In this document: positions 38,632 through 48,332 of the stretch, piece by piece
How positions within the stretch are numbered: the stretch's first letter is position 1
Layout of the letters: the number at the start of each line of letters is the position of its first letter
NCBI RefSeq assembly: GCF_000348985.1
Contig: NC_035928.1
Coordinates: 434,001-498,000, forward strand
DNA from: Huiozyma naganishii CBS 8797
Taxonomy: Eukaryota; Ascomycota; Saccharomycetes; Saccharomycetales; Saccharomycetaceae
Reading direction: 5' to 3'
Length of the DNA stretch: 64,000 nt
Notes under the pieces: generated by a model
Seen by the model: the letters and a program-made list of their open reading frames with translations, nothing else
Told to the model about the DNA's origin: nothing
The model's database searches: none
Position numbers and translations under genes: made by a program

Positions 38632-39393
38632 TCACACGATGTAGATGAATATGAAGAGCGCGCTGACACATAGGATGATGGCGAAGATGAGCAGCGTAGC
38701 GTTCTTCATTCTTTGCCACCACATCCTGTCCTTTATCCTGGTAGCCTTTCTCTTGAAGCTGTGGCTTGTTGTGTTGAGTTGCTGCGTCTTGTCTACAAGC
38801 AGGGACACTCTCTCCTGTCTCTCGAGGAACTTGTCGATGTTGTCGTTCATGATCTGGATAACGTCTTGGATTTCGTCGTCCGTGCTTTGCAAGGGGTCCC
38901 CCTCCGACGGATGCAGCATGTGCTCGTTCCTGTAATTGAGCAGCTCTTCGTGGAACTTGTCGAGGATCTCCCCAATGTGCACTCTTAACTCCATGTTCGA
39001 CTCTATCTCGTCAAAGGGCAACTGTTTCAGCTGGCTGAGCACCCTGATGGGGAGAATCTTTGGGATATCCGTCTTCGTAAAGCAGACAATGAGAACCCCC
39101 TCTGGAGCCGTGGTGTAGTAGGAGTCAAACCCATCTAGCAAGTTCATAGACACTTTCGTCACTTTGTTCCCGTGGACGTTGACGACTTTCGGAACGATCA
39201 TCTCTCGTATCAGCTTGCTAAACGGAAGCTGGGAATCGCTCGTTGAACCAGCACCAGCTCCAGCACCATCAGTGGACCCACCAATAGCCCCGTAGGACGC
39301 CGTGTCCTTCCCGGCGACCGCATCCTGGAAGTAACTCGAACAGACCTCACCATCCTTCAGCACCTCCACATAACTAACATTGAACCGCTTCAT
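38632..39393 (-). CDS. NYV1: Vacuolar R-SNARE Nyv1
   Basis: This 253-residue v-SNARE has the same length as S. cerevisiae Nyv1, which drives homotypic vacuole fusion with Vam3, Vti1 and Vam7. The N-terminal longin domain begins MKRFNVSYVEVLKDGE, almost as in S. cerevisiae. The SNARE motif contains DVIQIMNDNIDKFLERQERV with the zero-layer Arg, followed by LLVDKTQQL. The juxtamembrane MWWQRMKN and a C-terminal anchor (LLIFAIILCVSALFIFIYIV) complete it. A Gly/Ala/Ser-rich insert lies near residue 45. The gene is a single frame; S. cerevisiae NYV1 is known to carry an intron. A run of 13 G stands upstream. Confidence 0.95.
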   Translation of the reverse strand: MKRFNVSYVEVLKDGEVCSSYFQDAVAGKDTASYGAIGGSTDGAGAGAGSTSDSQLPFSKLIREMIVPKVVNVHGNKVTKVSMNLLDGFDSYYTTAPEGVLIVCFTKTDIPKILPIRVLSQLKQLPFDEIESNMELRVHIGEILDKFHEELLNYRNEHMLHPSEGDPLQSTDDEIQDVIQIMNDNIDKFLERQERVSLLVDKTQQLNTTSHSFKRKATRIKDRMWWQRMKNATLLIFAIILCVSALFIFIYIV

Positions 39394-39465
39394 CGTAACC
39401 GCACGTATCCTATACAGCTACTGCCCCCCGTCGCACCTGATCTTGCGCAGGACCACAAGAGCTCC

Positions 39466-39478
39466 GGGGGGGGGGGGG
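39466..39478. repeat. Homopolymer of 13 G upstream of NYV1
   Basis: An uninterrupted run of 13 G on the plus strand (C on the NYV1 strand) lies 73 bases before the NYV1 start. Such long G/C runs are rare in yeast and prone to length change and sequencing error. Confidence 0.8.
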
Positions 39479-39533
39479 CTTTAAACGGTACAACATCAAA
39501 CAAATCCCTATATTAAACCCGTTGTCGCAAAAT

Positions 39534-40526
39534 TCACTCGTAAATCGCTGGGTCACTGGACACGAACCGGGCGTCGCAAAAGCCCTTCACGAGGTACTGG
39601 ACGGTCCTGTCGTGGTCCTTCCCCAATTGTAGTGTCCCACACGGGTCGAGCAGTGACTGTGGTACTCCATGGGAGTTTCCCTGGTCAATTGCGGGCTTTT
39701 GCCGCACGAATTGCAGGTTGCAAGGACACGCGGTGCCGTAGACGTCCGATCGCAGCTGACCCTGCGCGAACTGACCCCACAGTTTATGTGCAGTAACGAT
39801 CCCAAGTCGTCGGTCCCCCGCAATGTCGTTTTCGTAGAGCTGCGGACTCTGTGCTGTTGTATCGTGCCCCAGTAAGAAGATATTGTCTTCTTCGTCATCG
39901 TCGAATGGCACCTCCGGCAGCAGGTGTTTCCGTCTCGCACTGTTCTCCAGAGCAAACAGTTTGAGGAAGTTCGGTGCTGCTGATCTTTGTCGTGTTCTTG
40001 TCGCGGTCAGTTCTTGCCATTTGTGATCTGGTGGGGCCTCGTCCTGTTTGCGATGCAGAGAAGGGGACCTCTGGTCACACTGTTTGGATTTCCGATGGAG
40101 CGTATAGATGGGCTTCCCTGGGACAAGATCCCTTGCAGTGTCCCACACATGGTCTGTCAAGTCCAGCTCGCCCAGGTTCAACGTTTTTACCCTCACCTGA
40201 TCCTGGGGACAGCTCATCGGGAAACTCGCAGCGGTGGGGTTCACAACGGTGGGATCCGACACAGCATCGTTCTGTAGTGGGTGTGACACTGCACGTACAC
40301 TCTCCACAGTGTGCACGTCAACATGCCTCGCGGTGCCAGCACTACGCTGCTTCTTCGGTGCCTTCCCCGGCACGGGACAGCGGCACTTCACCCTATCTAG
40401 CGAAACACTCAACAACCCCCACGAACCAGCAACGGATTGTACAGCACGATCATGGCAGTGTGGCAACAGCGTAGCAGCAGGATCAACGAGTGGTGTTCGA
40501 TGAGCATCTCCCCCACGAGAGGGCAT
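39534..40526 (-). CDS. GIS3: Gis3-like protein of unknown function
   Basis: This 330-residue protein is named from its place between NYV1 and IOC2, where S. cerevisiae has GIS3 (YLR094C, 502 residues); the molecular role is unknown. It is shorter than that protein. The most conserved-looking segment is APNFLKLFALENSARRKHLL, followed by PEVPFDDDEED. Much of the rest is rich in Ser, Pro, Gln and Arg and looks disordered. I chose the ATG at 40526; the preceding codon is GTG. The reading frame is GC-rich. No domain or membrane span is recognised. Confidence 0.6.
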   Translation of the reverse strand: MPSRGGDAHRTPLVDPAATLLPHCHDRAVQSVAGSWGLLSVSLDRVKCRCPVPGKAPKKQRSAGTARHVDVHTVESVRAVSHPLQNDAVSDPTVVNPTAASFPMSCPQDQVRVKTLNLGELDLTDHVWDTARDLVPGKPIYTLHRKSKQCDQRSPSLHRKQDEAPPDHKWQELTATRTRQRSAAPNFLKLFALENSARRKHLLPEVPFDDDEEDNIFLLGHDTTAQSPQLYENDIAGDRRLGIVTAHKLWGQFAQGQLRSDVYGTACPCNLQFVRQKPAIDQGNSHGVPQSLLDPCGTLQLGKDHDRTVQYLVKGFCDARFVSSDPAIYE

Positions 40527-40667
40527 CACAACGTCTTTACAGGTACAATTTTCAATCGATTAACAAATGCGGGGACGCATTACGTAGTGGTCGATGCACT
40601 TACTTAGTTACTTAGATTACTGGTCCGTACCGTTGGTCTCGTGTGCCGTGCTGGTGGTCCAGGGCAC

Positions 40668-42932
40668 CTACGTGCCCTGGACCGGTTCGTCTGCGGGGGT
40701 GGTCTGCAGCTGAATGGTTCCGGGCGCGCTGAACGGCTGTGCGGGCTGAGCGGGCGATGCGGAGAACGATGAACCATAGCTGCTGCCACTGCTGTTTTGT
40801 GGCGGTTCCGTGTCAATATTCAGAATAGCTGCAGTTGCAGTCTCGGCGAGCTTCTTTTTCTTGCGCCGCTCTCTGTCGTCGTAACCTTTCCTCTGCTTGA
40901 GCCTTAGTGCTTCGAGTTCCGGCACGAACTTCCAACGCAGTTCCGTTTCCAGCTTGTTCACACAAGACGAACAGATGAAGGGCACGATGGTGGAGGATGA
41001 CAATGTTGTGAGTTGTTCTCTCCGGTCCGTCGGCCTTTTATGTTGCGCGTGGTCCACTGACTTGTCTTCGTGATCCTCGTTCCTCTCGGGCACTGGTTCC
41101 TCCTCCTTCACTGCTTCGGCAGAGCGAATACGCGTGGACCGTCTGCTCCCGAGTGGCGGGGGTGCAGTTCGTTCGAGGGACGCTCCTCCAGGGGCACTGT
41201 CGCCGTCCGGTCCCAAAGAAACAACTGCGAAATTCTTGATCGTTAGATGCTTGTATTCCTTCTTGGTGTTCACCTGCGCTTGCATCTGCGACAGCAGTTC
41301 TATCAGCTGTGGTGGTTGGCAGGCCCAGTGCTGCCAGGTGTGGCAGACCTCACAGCAGACCATCGGTTTCCTGAGCACCCGGTCCGCCGCGAAGTCGGTC
41401 TCTGAAGTCGGGGAAATGTCTTGCTCCGTGCACATGCAGCGGAAGATCCACTGCTGCGAGTCCGGAGTGTTCTCCTCTGCCTCAGGGATCTCGATTCCCA
41501 GTATTTTAGCCTGCGCGATGTCCGCCTGCGAGATGCATAGGCCCGATGGAATCTCCTGCGGTTCTGGAACCAGTTCGGGTCTCTCCGTTGCAAACCCGTT
41601 GGGGACGATCCGTTCCGTAAAATGTTGCCCCCGTTGCAAGATCATAGTGTCCAATGGCGTGATGGTTTGTCCCTGTTCTATGTATTTGGGTAGGTGTCTG
41701 TTGTTGGGTCTCTGCAACTTGAAGTCCGTGTCGAATTTGGTCCACACGAGCGACCACATGACGTCCCTGAGTTTCTTGTTGCACTTGACCATGATCCTGT
41801 GTCTATTCTTGAGGAACGCGTGTCTGTGGTCGACCTTCTCGTAAAGCGCGTCCGTTTTCTCCTTCTTCTGGCTCACTTCTTCCCTAGCGACGAGTCTCGA
41901 AGACCGTTTCCTCCGGTTGACAAGCTCCTCCATGGACTTATCTCTTGCGAGCTGTGCATGTAACCGCACTGCATAGAGCCGGTGCGCAAGCTTGGACTCT
42001 ATGTACTCGTGCAGTTCTCCGATCTCGGATTGCTCGACATACTGGAGGAAGGATCTCCAGTCGTACGCCTTGACCGTGTACTGCACGGATACACCTTGCA
42101 TGAATACATCAACCTTCGAGGCCGTGTCTAAATTGCGCAGTTCGACCCCATTGGGGGTTTCGCTTCTGAGCGTGCAGTCCCTCAGTTTCAGCGGGACAAG
42201 GTATGCGGGCGGGTCAGGGATCTGCACCGTCTTCTCCAGAACACCGCCGTGTGTTGGAAGCACGATGACCGTAGTGGCGTCGTCCTTGACGTACTCGATC
42301 TGCTGGAACATATCGAGATGCGCCGTGAGGTAGTTCTTGAACACCATGCTTCTCATCTCGATGATCCGCGTGATACGGTATAACACTTCGAATTGATCGT
42401 TGAGGGGCAGTTCCATGAAGGGACCTCTGTACCCTGATCCGGGGAAGTAGTGTTCCAACTGTTCTGGCACGAGTTCATCCCATTGAGCAAAATCGAAGTG
42501 CTGTTTCCCGTGAGCCAATTGCGCGAGTATCTTCGCCCTGAGTTGTTCATAGTAGCCAGTAGCAGCCCCCTCACCTACACCAAACAAGTCTTGCCACAAC
42601 AGGGACTCGTCGAACTTGAACCCGCGCCACAGCAGTTTCACACCGTGTAGCACACCAGTGATGTAAGACTCACACACATTGTTCAGCCACGCGACAAAAA
42701 ACTGGTAACCCTTCGAGCTGATCAAAGCAACAGCAGCACTTTCCCCGGGCAATTGACCCTCCACACCGACACGCAGTTTCCTCACCTGCTGCAGCACCTC
42801 GGGGGAAACGTACTGCTCCCAGGACTCCACGTTCTCGTGCACAAAATCCTCGCTCAAATCGGGCAAAACCTCGGGCAAACTTTCTTCCGCATATTGCACC
42901 CTTGCTGCTCCCCTCGTACGTCTCCCGCTCAT
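40668..42932 (-). CDS. IOC2: Isw1b chromatin-remodelling complex subunit Ioc2
   Basis: This 754-residue nuclear protein (S. cerevisiae Ioc2: 812) is a subunit of the Isw1b remodelling complex, which keeps nucleosomes ordered over transcribed genes. A PHD-type zinc finger starts near residue 490 with WIFRCMCTEQD and continues with CCEVCHTWQHWACQPPQ. The last pair, FICSSCVNKLE, comes only near residue 650, so a long acidic insert splits the finger. The N-terminal half contains WLNNVCESYITGVLHGVKLL and ITRIIEMRSMVFKNYL. The C-terminal tail is Ser/Pro/Gln-rich. It is divergent from KIN2 with 327 bases between them, as in S. cerevisiae. Confidence 0.9.
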   Translation of the reverse strand: MSGRRTRGAARVQYAEESLPEVLPDLSEDFVHENVESWEQYVSPEVLQQVRKLRVGVEGQLPGESAAVALISSKGYQFFVAWLNNVCESYITGVLHGVKLLWRGFKFDESLLWQDLFGVGEGAATGYYEQLRAKILAQLAHGKQHFDFAQWDELVPEQLEHYFPGSGYRGPFMELPLNDQFEVLYRITRIIEMRSMVFKNYLTAHLDMFQQIEYVKDDATTVIVLPTHGGVLEKTVQIPDPPAYLVPLKLRDCTLRSETPNGVELRNLDTASKVDVFMQGVSVQYTVKAYDWRSFLQYVEQSEIGELHEYIESKLAHRLYAVRLHAQLARDKSMEELVNRRKRSSRLVAREEVSQKKEKTDALYEKVDHRHAFLKNRHRIMVKCNKKLRDVMWSLVWTKFDTDFKLQRPNNRHLPKYIEQGQTITPLDTMILQRGQHFTERIVPNGFATERPELVPEPQEIPSGLCISQADIAQAKILGIEIPEAEENTPDSQQWIFRCMCTEQDISPTSETDFAADRVLRKPMVCCEVCHTWQHWACQPPQLIELLSQMQAQVNTKKEYKHLTIKNFAVVSLGPDGDSAPGGASLERTAPPPLGSRRSTRIRSAEAVKEEEPVPERNEDHEDKSVDHAQHKRPTDRREQLTTLSSSTIVPFICSSCVNKLETELRWKFVPELEALRLKQRKGYDDRERRKKKKLAETATAAILNIDTEPPQNSSGSSYGSSFSASPAQPAQPFSAPGTIQLQTTPADEPVQGT

Positions 42933-43259
42933 CTGACACAGTCCTCACACAGCAGCAGAACACTCTCCACCAACCACCCCAAACCATCGAAGTCTTCACC
43001 ATCCGCTGCTGCTCATCTTCGAAGTTTTGAACAAAAAACTGTCACCCGGACACCGCAAAATATCGCAGTGGAAGCCGTTGAAGCGACGGGGGGGAACTCG
43101 CAGACGCCGAGGACCTTGATGTGGGGCTGTGTTCTGGTCCAGGAGGGCACCCAGCAGCAACGGTATAAGTGGGAACGAGCGGTGGTTTGGCCCCTGAAGA
43201 AGAAGTAAACGCACACGCCGGATTCTCCCCGTTTTGGAAGGGAATATATTAGCGGTACA
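42933..43259. other. Divergent promoter between IOC2 and KIN2
   Basis: These 327 bases hold both promoters. No gene is seen; a GC-rich segment with a run of G lies near 43090. Confidence 0.6.
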
Positions 43260-46200
43260 ATGCCGGAGACGCAGGATTACTACGTGAACACGCAGTTCAC
43301 GATGGGCCGTACGGGGATGCCCACGCCCGTGGCGACGCCAGACGCCGGCAGAGATGCGGGTGCGGTTGGGGCCAGTGCTGGGGCGGGTGTCCCGCCCCCG
43401 CTGAGCCCTGTGGCGCCAGCGACGTCGCGAATGATGATGGGCAAGAAGGCCCCTGGGCAAGATGCCCTCCAGAAACCGTTTGCCGGTGGTGCCACGTCGC
43501 CTGCAACAGGATCTCCGATGAAGAGTCCCTCACAAGGGTCGCACAGCGACCCTAAACAGTTTCATAGGAGGGCGCTGGGCGATTGGGATTTCCTCGAGAC
43601 TGTCGGGGCCGGGTCGATGGGGAAAGTGAAACTTGCGAAGCACCACCACACAAACGAGATATGCGCGATCAAGATTGTGAACAGGGCGACGAAGGCGTTC
43701 CTGCACAAGGAGCAAAACCTGCCGCCGCCCAAGAGCGAGCAAGAGATCCTGCAGAGGCAGAAACGGCTCGAAAAGGAGATCTCTCGGGACAAACGTACAA
43801 TCAGAGAGGCATCATTGGGCCAGATCCTGTACCATCCGCACATATGCAGACTGTTCGAAATGTGCACCATGTCGAACCACTTCTACATGCTCTTCGAGTA
43901 CGTCTCTGGGGGGCAACTCCTCGACTACATCATCCAGCACGGATCGCTCAGGGAACATCACGCTAGGAAGTTTGCAAGGGGGATAGGGTCCGCTTTGCAG
44001 TACCTCCACGCGAACAACATTGTCCACAGAGACCTCAAGATTGAAAACATTATGATATCAACCTCTGGTGAGATTAAAATCATAGACTTCGGACTATCGA
44101 ACGTATACGACCCAAGGAAACAATTACACACATTTTGCGGGTCGCTCTATTTTGCAGCTCCGGAATTGCTAAAGGCAAGGCCGTATTTGGGGCCAGAAGT
44201 AGACGTGTGGTCCTTTGGTGTCGTGTTGTACGTCCTCGTGTGCGGGAAAGTACCCTTCGACGACGAGGTCTCCAGTGTCCTTCACGAAAAGATCAAACAG
44301 GGGAATGTAGAGTACCCTAACCACCTATCCATAGAGGTCCTCTCTTTGCTCTCCAAGATGCTTGTCGTCGACCCAGAGAGAAGAGCATCTTTGAAACAGG
44401 TCATAGAACACCCCTGGATGAACCGCGGGTACGACTACATAACTCCATCGTACCTCCCAAAGAGAATTCCGCTTACACCAGATATGCTCGATCAGGCGGT
44501 CATCAAGGAGATGTTCCGCCTTGAATTCATAGACAACATCGAAGACACGCGCGGTATTCTTACCAGAATCATCACGGAAGAAAGCTACGTGGAACTGAGC
44601 AGACAATATTGGGAAAATGTGGCTAACATGAAGAGAAGTAACCCAACGGGCGTATTTTCAAGCTTCGACGACCCAACAAGGGCGTACAGCCCACTGTTGT
44701 CGATATATTACCTCATTTCGGAAATGCTAGCTAGGAAACTAGCCAAATTGCAAAGGAGACAGCAGGCACAGGCACAGGCGATGCAACAGGAAAGTAGGTC
44801 GCAGGACTCGACGCAACAGCCATCGGAGAGAAAGAGTCTACAACAAGCAGTACAGGTTCAACCGGGTGAACTTGCTCCAGAGACATCACCAATCGCTGAG
44901 AAACAAGCAGCCCCACAACACCAGCAACAACCGATGCCGTTCAAATTTGTCAAGGGACTACAGACTCCAACTTCAGATAAGAGACCGTCTAATGATACTC
45001 TTATGGCCACTGGTAACCTTCAAACTACAACTGAAAACACAACTGCAACGCCGTCCAGCCACACGACTCCGGTGCCGTTCTTAAAATCGCCAGTCAGACA
45101 GGGCAACTACGGAGGTCCTGAAAGACCTCTACAAGTAATGGTCCCACCAAAACTATCCATACCAGAACAAGCACATACTTCGCCGACAAGCAGAAAGTCA
45201 TCCGAAACACACCAAACTTTCGACAACGTTCTCTCACCTGTACCAACTGACATTTCCACTCAACACCAATTACAACAGGCAATGTCTCCAAGGGAGTCAC
45301 AGGACAGTGCTGCAAGCAAAGCGTTTGGTGGAATCTTCAGAAAACTGTCGCAGAAACATAACTCTCCGCCAATCTCAAGCACCAACAGTTACCAAAAAAC
45401 GGCACCTCAAATCGCAGAACAGCACACAGTGGGCACTCCAAACTTATTAATACATAACCGTGGGGCGATCGGCACAAAATCACACGCACGCACAGTCTCA
45501 GAATACGTGCCAGCTTCGACAAGGATGGGGTCCTACGGCTCGCCTGTAGAGCCAAGCCCTACAATCATGCCGCCCATGAGATCTGCGTCGCAGAAACAGG
45601 CCAAGAAAACGGATCTCCCAGCACTGCCCTCAAACGCGGAGGCTCTGCTCCAGCAGCAAAGAGAGAGAGAAATCGAAAGAGGCGTTGGCAACCTGGATAT
45701 GAATGAAACTACAAATGCTACTAAGGCTACGGATCAACAGGACGAGGGTTTAGACATCGGCGACACCTCCATGGAGGAGAACGGGCCATTGCCACCTCTG
45801 AATGTCATCAAGGGTCGGAAGTTCCACCCTAGTGCCAGGGCAAAATCGGTTGGTCATGCTCGTAGGGAGTCTTTGAAATTCATGCGCCCACCGGTGCCTA
45901 CAGCTACATCAAATAACTATCAAGAAGTCAATGACTGGGGGTTTCTGGAAAACAGCGACGATAACAAATCGGACAATACCGGTGGGTTGAGCGCAGGGAA
46001 CACCAACACTTCGGGGAATGTTGTGCAAACAACTACTTCCAACGGCAGTCTTGTACGTACCAATTCAGCAGCGTTGCATAATGCCATGGCTGCTATTCCT
46101 GAGTTGACGGACGAGCAAATTCTGGATGAGGCTTCGAAGGCTCCAGCAGGGGAAATGCTCTCGATTGATTACCCACGTTCTTTGTTTTTGAAGGGGTTTT

Positions 46201-46838
46201 TCTCAGTACAAACAACCTCTTCGAAGCCTTTGCCCATTGTTAGGTACAAAATTATTACTACTTTGAGAAGAATGCATATCGAGTTCAAAGAGGTGAAAGG
46301 TGGGTTTATTTGCGTGCAGCGGCAGCCTAATATCAATCTATCAAATGTTGAATCCATAAGCGAAAATAATAGTAACAGAACCTCGTCGTCGCAATATTTG
46401 AAGGCAGATAACCAAAGGAGGAATCTGTCTCGCCATAGCTCCATTAGGAGACAACAGTCATTGAAGCAAGGATATCCAGGCATTCCAAACACGCCCCACT
46501 CTTTTGCACATCACGAGAGAAATATATCTTTACTAGCTTCCCCGCTGAATGAGAACGCACATAGTAGCGGGTTGCAAGATTTGTCTACTGCGTCTATCGA
46601 GGAGTTTACTAGCCCTGATGATATTCTGACGACCTCGAAAGCACAAGAGATGAACGAAATTGATACAAACACTGAGACAGGAGATGCGTCCCGGGAAAAG
46701 ACGCCAATCAAGTTCGAAATACATATCGTCAAAGTCAGAATCGTTGGATTGGCAGGTGTTCATTTCAAGAAAGTGTCAGGGAATACGTGGCTCTACAAAG
46801 AGCTAGCCTCGCACATATTGAAAGAACTGAACCTGTGA
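43260..46838 (+). CDS. KIN2: Serine/threonine kinase of the Kin1/Kin2 (PAR-1/MARK) family
   Basis: This 1192-residue kinase (S. cerevisiae Kin2: 1147) acts at the plasma membrane in polarised exocytosis and ER stress signalling. A Pro/Gly-rich N-terminus precedes the kinase domain at about residues 109-390. It shows the glycine loop VGAGSMGKV, catalytic [13 protein letters not shown] in KIIDFGLSN, and [21 protein letters not shown] long Ser/Gln-rich regulatory middle follows. It contains [20 protein letters not shown] near residue 860. The C-terminal KA1 domain, ending [14 protein letters not shown], binds acidic membrane lipids. The ohnologue KIN1 is the alternative; the flanking IOC2 and HRT3 indicate KIN2. 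Confidence 0.94.
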   Translation: MPETQDYYVNTQFTMGRTGMPTPVATPDAGRDAGAVGASAGAGVPPPLSPVAPATSRMMMGKKAPGQDALQKPFAGGATSPATGSPMKSPSQGSHSDPKQFHRRALGDWDFLETVGAGSMGKVKLAKHHHTNEICAIKIVNRATKAFLHKEQNLPPPKSEQEILQRQKRLEKEISRDKRTIREASLGQILYHPHICRLFEMCTMSNHFYMLFEYVSGGQLLDYIIQHGSLREHHARKFARGIGSALQYLHANNIVHRDLKIENIMISTSGEIKIIDFGLSNVYDPRKQLHTFCGSLYFAAPELLKARPYLGPEVDVWSFGVVLYVLVCGKVPFDDEVSSVLHEKIKQGNVEYPNHLSIEVLSLLSKMLVVDPERRASLKQVIEHPWMNRGYDYITPSYLPKRIPLTPDMLDQAVIKEMFRLEFIDNIEDTRGILTRIITEESYVELSRQYWENVANMKRSNPTGVFSSFDDPTRAYSPLLSIYYLISEMLARKLAKLQRRQQAQAQAMQQESRSQDSTQQPSERKSLQQAVQVQPGELAPETSPIAEKQAAPQHQQQPMPFKFVKGLQTPTSDKRPSNDTLMATGNLQTTTENTTATPSSHTTPVPFLKSPVRQGNYGGPERPLQVMVPPKLSIPEQAHTSPTSRKSSETHQTFDNVLSPVPTDISTQHQLQQAMSPRESQDSAASKAFGGIFRKLSQKHNSPPISSTNSYQKTAPQIAEQHTVGTPNLLIHNRGAIGTKSHARTVSEYVPASTRMGSYGSPVEPSPTIMPPMRSASQKQAKKTDLPALPSNAEALLQQQREREIERGVGNLDMNETTNATKATDQQDEGLDIGDTSMEENGPLPPLNVIKGRKFHPSARAKSVGHARRESLKFMRPPVPTATSNNYQEVNDWGFLENSDDNKSDNTGGLSAGNTNTSGNVVQTTTSNGSLVRTNSAALHNAMAAIPELTDEQILDEASKAPAGEMLSIDYPRSLFLKGFFSVQTTSSKPLPIVRYKIITTLRRMHIEFKEVKGGFICVQRQPNINLSNVESISENNSNRTSSSQYLKADNQRRNLSRHSSIRRQQSLKQGYPGIPNTPHSFAHHERNISLLASPLNENAHSSGLQDLSTASIEEFTSPDDILTTSKAQEMNEIDTNTETGDASREKTPIKFEIHIVKVRIVGLAGVHFKKVSGNTWLYKELASHILKELNL

Positions 46839-47063
46839 TAGCCTCTTGATTTTTAATATGGATGACAAGCAGTGCAGAACGGGTGTCATGTTGATCATCT
46901 ATTACAGCATTCTTTGAACACACACAACTGTATACTGTTTGTAAATTTGATGTGTACGTAGTCATTTGTTTCGTTAGACTCTTTGGAAAGTAATATTCCT
47001 TCAAGCTTTACATTGTTTTGATTCTTTTGATACAAGCTGTTTTAAATATAACTTTATACAATT

Positions 47064-48113
47064 TCACGTAGGCGCATATGACCTGACTCTAGAGAAAGTG
47101 AAAGGTTTTTCGTTGGAGATTGAGCAATCTGAAATAGCACCTTCACTGTCTTCAACAGTAGAGCATATCCATTTCAACCTCTGGTGCGGTTTGTTACCGT
47201 GCTTCGACACAGCTAGAGTTTCATTGAAAACATATTTCTGAGTGGTTCTTGTGACAGTTAATCGTCCAAAATTATCATCGAAACCGAGACTCCAATGACA
47301 GATATCGCTATCCCTAGGTTTTGAATCTCTAGAAAACTTTTTTACCACGTGTACTGGTTCATCCGTGGTTAAGAGTCTCAGTACGTCTCCATTAGGGTAG
47401 AATCGGAAGTATCTGTAATATGTTATCATATGCACGGGTCTTACCAAGGAGGAAGAGCCCTCTGCAAGTGTACCGTATCTCAAATAGTTTACCACGCTGA
47501 TGTAAACGCCTTCGAACTTGATATACGGTCTATCCCTAAGCATCGAAATATAGTCTGTGTCCCAGAGTTCTCTTTCCAAGGTTTCGAGGTTACTGATCCC
47601 ATTCAGAGCCATTGCTCGTTCATCGTATCGCTGTTTCGGGTATATGTATCCCTTGAAGATCTCGTAAGGGAACGAATTGTGAAAACACAGTTTATTGAAT
47701 GTGGAACACGATAGGGAAAGGTTTACCCACGATTCACCTGATGCGAGAATAACAAATTTGATGATTCGCAATAGTATATCATTGGGCAGCATTTCCAATA
47801 TCCAACAAGGTAAAATCTCTCTGGGCTCGTTGGCAGTGGTGTCCTCGTCTGTATCTGCAACGCCCAAATATGTCTCATCTAATTCGGCATCGTTCAGATT
47901 CATCGCTTCAACCCTTTTTAAAAGTTCCCATTCGTCATGCAACTTCTTCCTATATATCTTTTCGACATCGTCCCGTAGTTTAATGGCCTTGCGGTAATAA
48001 ATGATGGCATCCGACATGGACCCGTCCTTCTCCTTTAATACTCCCTTTTCCCATGCAGAAAGGGCTTCGTTTACGCTGGAATCTGCAGCTGTATATAATT
48101 CAACATTAGCCAT
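47064..48113 (-). CDS. HRT3: F-box protein Hrt3
   Basis: This 349-residue protein (S. cerevisiae Hrt3: 344) is a putative substrate-recognition subunit of SCF ubiquitin ligase. The N-terminal 60 residues look like a helical TPR/MIT-type unit (EALSAWEKGVLKEKDGSMSD). The F-box follows near residues 100-145, starting ILPCWILEMLPNDILLRIIK. The C-terminal beta-rich region includes VYISVVNYLRYGTLAEGSSS and MITYYRYFRFYPNGDVLRLL, shared with FBXO9-like proteins. It converges with KIN2 across 225 bases and precedes CHA4, as in S. cerevisiae. Confidence 0.92.
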   Translation of the reverse strand: MANVELYTAADSSVNEALSAWEKGVLKEKDGSMSDAIIYYRKAIKLRDDVEKIYRKKLHDEWELLKRVEAMNLNDAELDETYLGVADTDEDTTANEPREILPCWILEMLPNDILLRIIKFVILASGESWVNLSLSCSTFNKLCFHNSFPYEIFKGYIYPKQRYDERAMALNGISNLETLERELWDTDYISMLRDRPYIKFEGVYISVVNYLRYGTLAEGSSSLVRPVHMITYYRYFRFYPNGDVLRLLTTDEPVHVVKKFSRDSKPRDSDICHWSLGFDDNFGRLTVTRTTQKYVFNETLAVSKHGNKPHQRLKWICSTVEDSEGAISDCSISNEKPFTFSRVRSYAPT

Positions 48114-48332
48114 TATTCATTACATTCAGTGTATCGCCGTCAGCACTTCTCCATGAGGTACCCTGTTGTCCAAAGATGATTAACGAACGGAACTGTATTT
48201 TACCTCGTATTTCTTGTTTCTCTTTTTCCACATTTTTATTTTCGGATTGAAGCGTATTTCTCTACGACGATTCCCGCCACTGATTACAGAATATTGCGTT
48301 GCCATGATTGATGTTGAGATTGATCTGCACTT

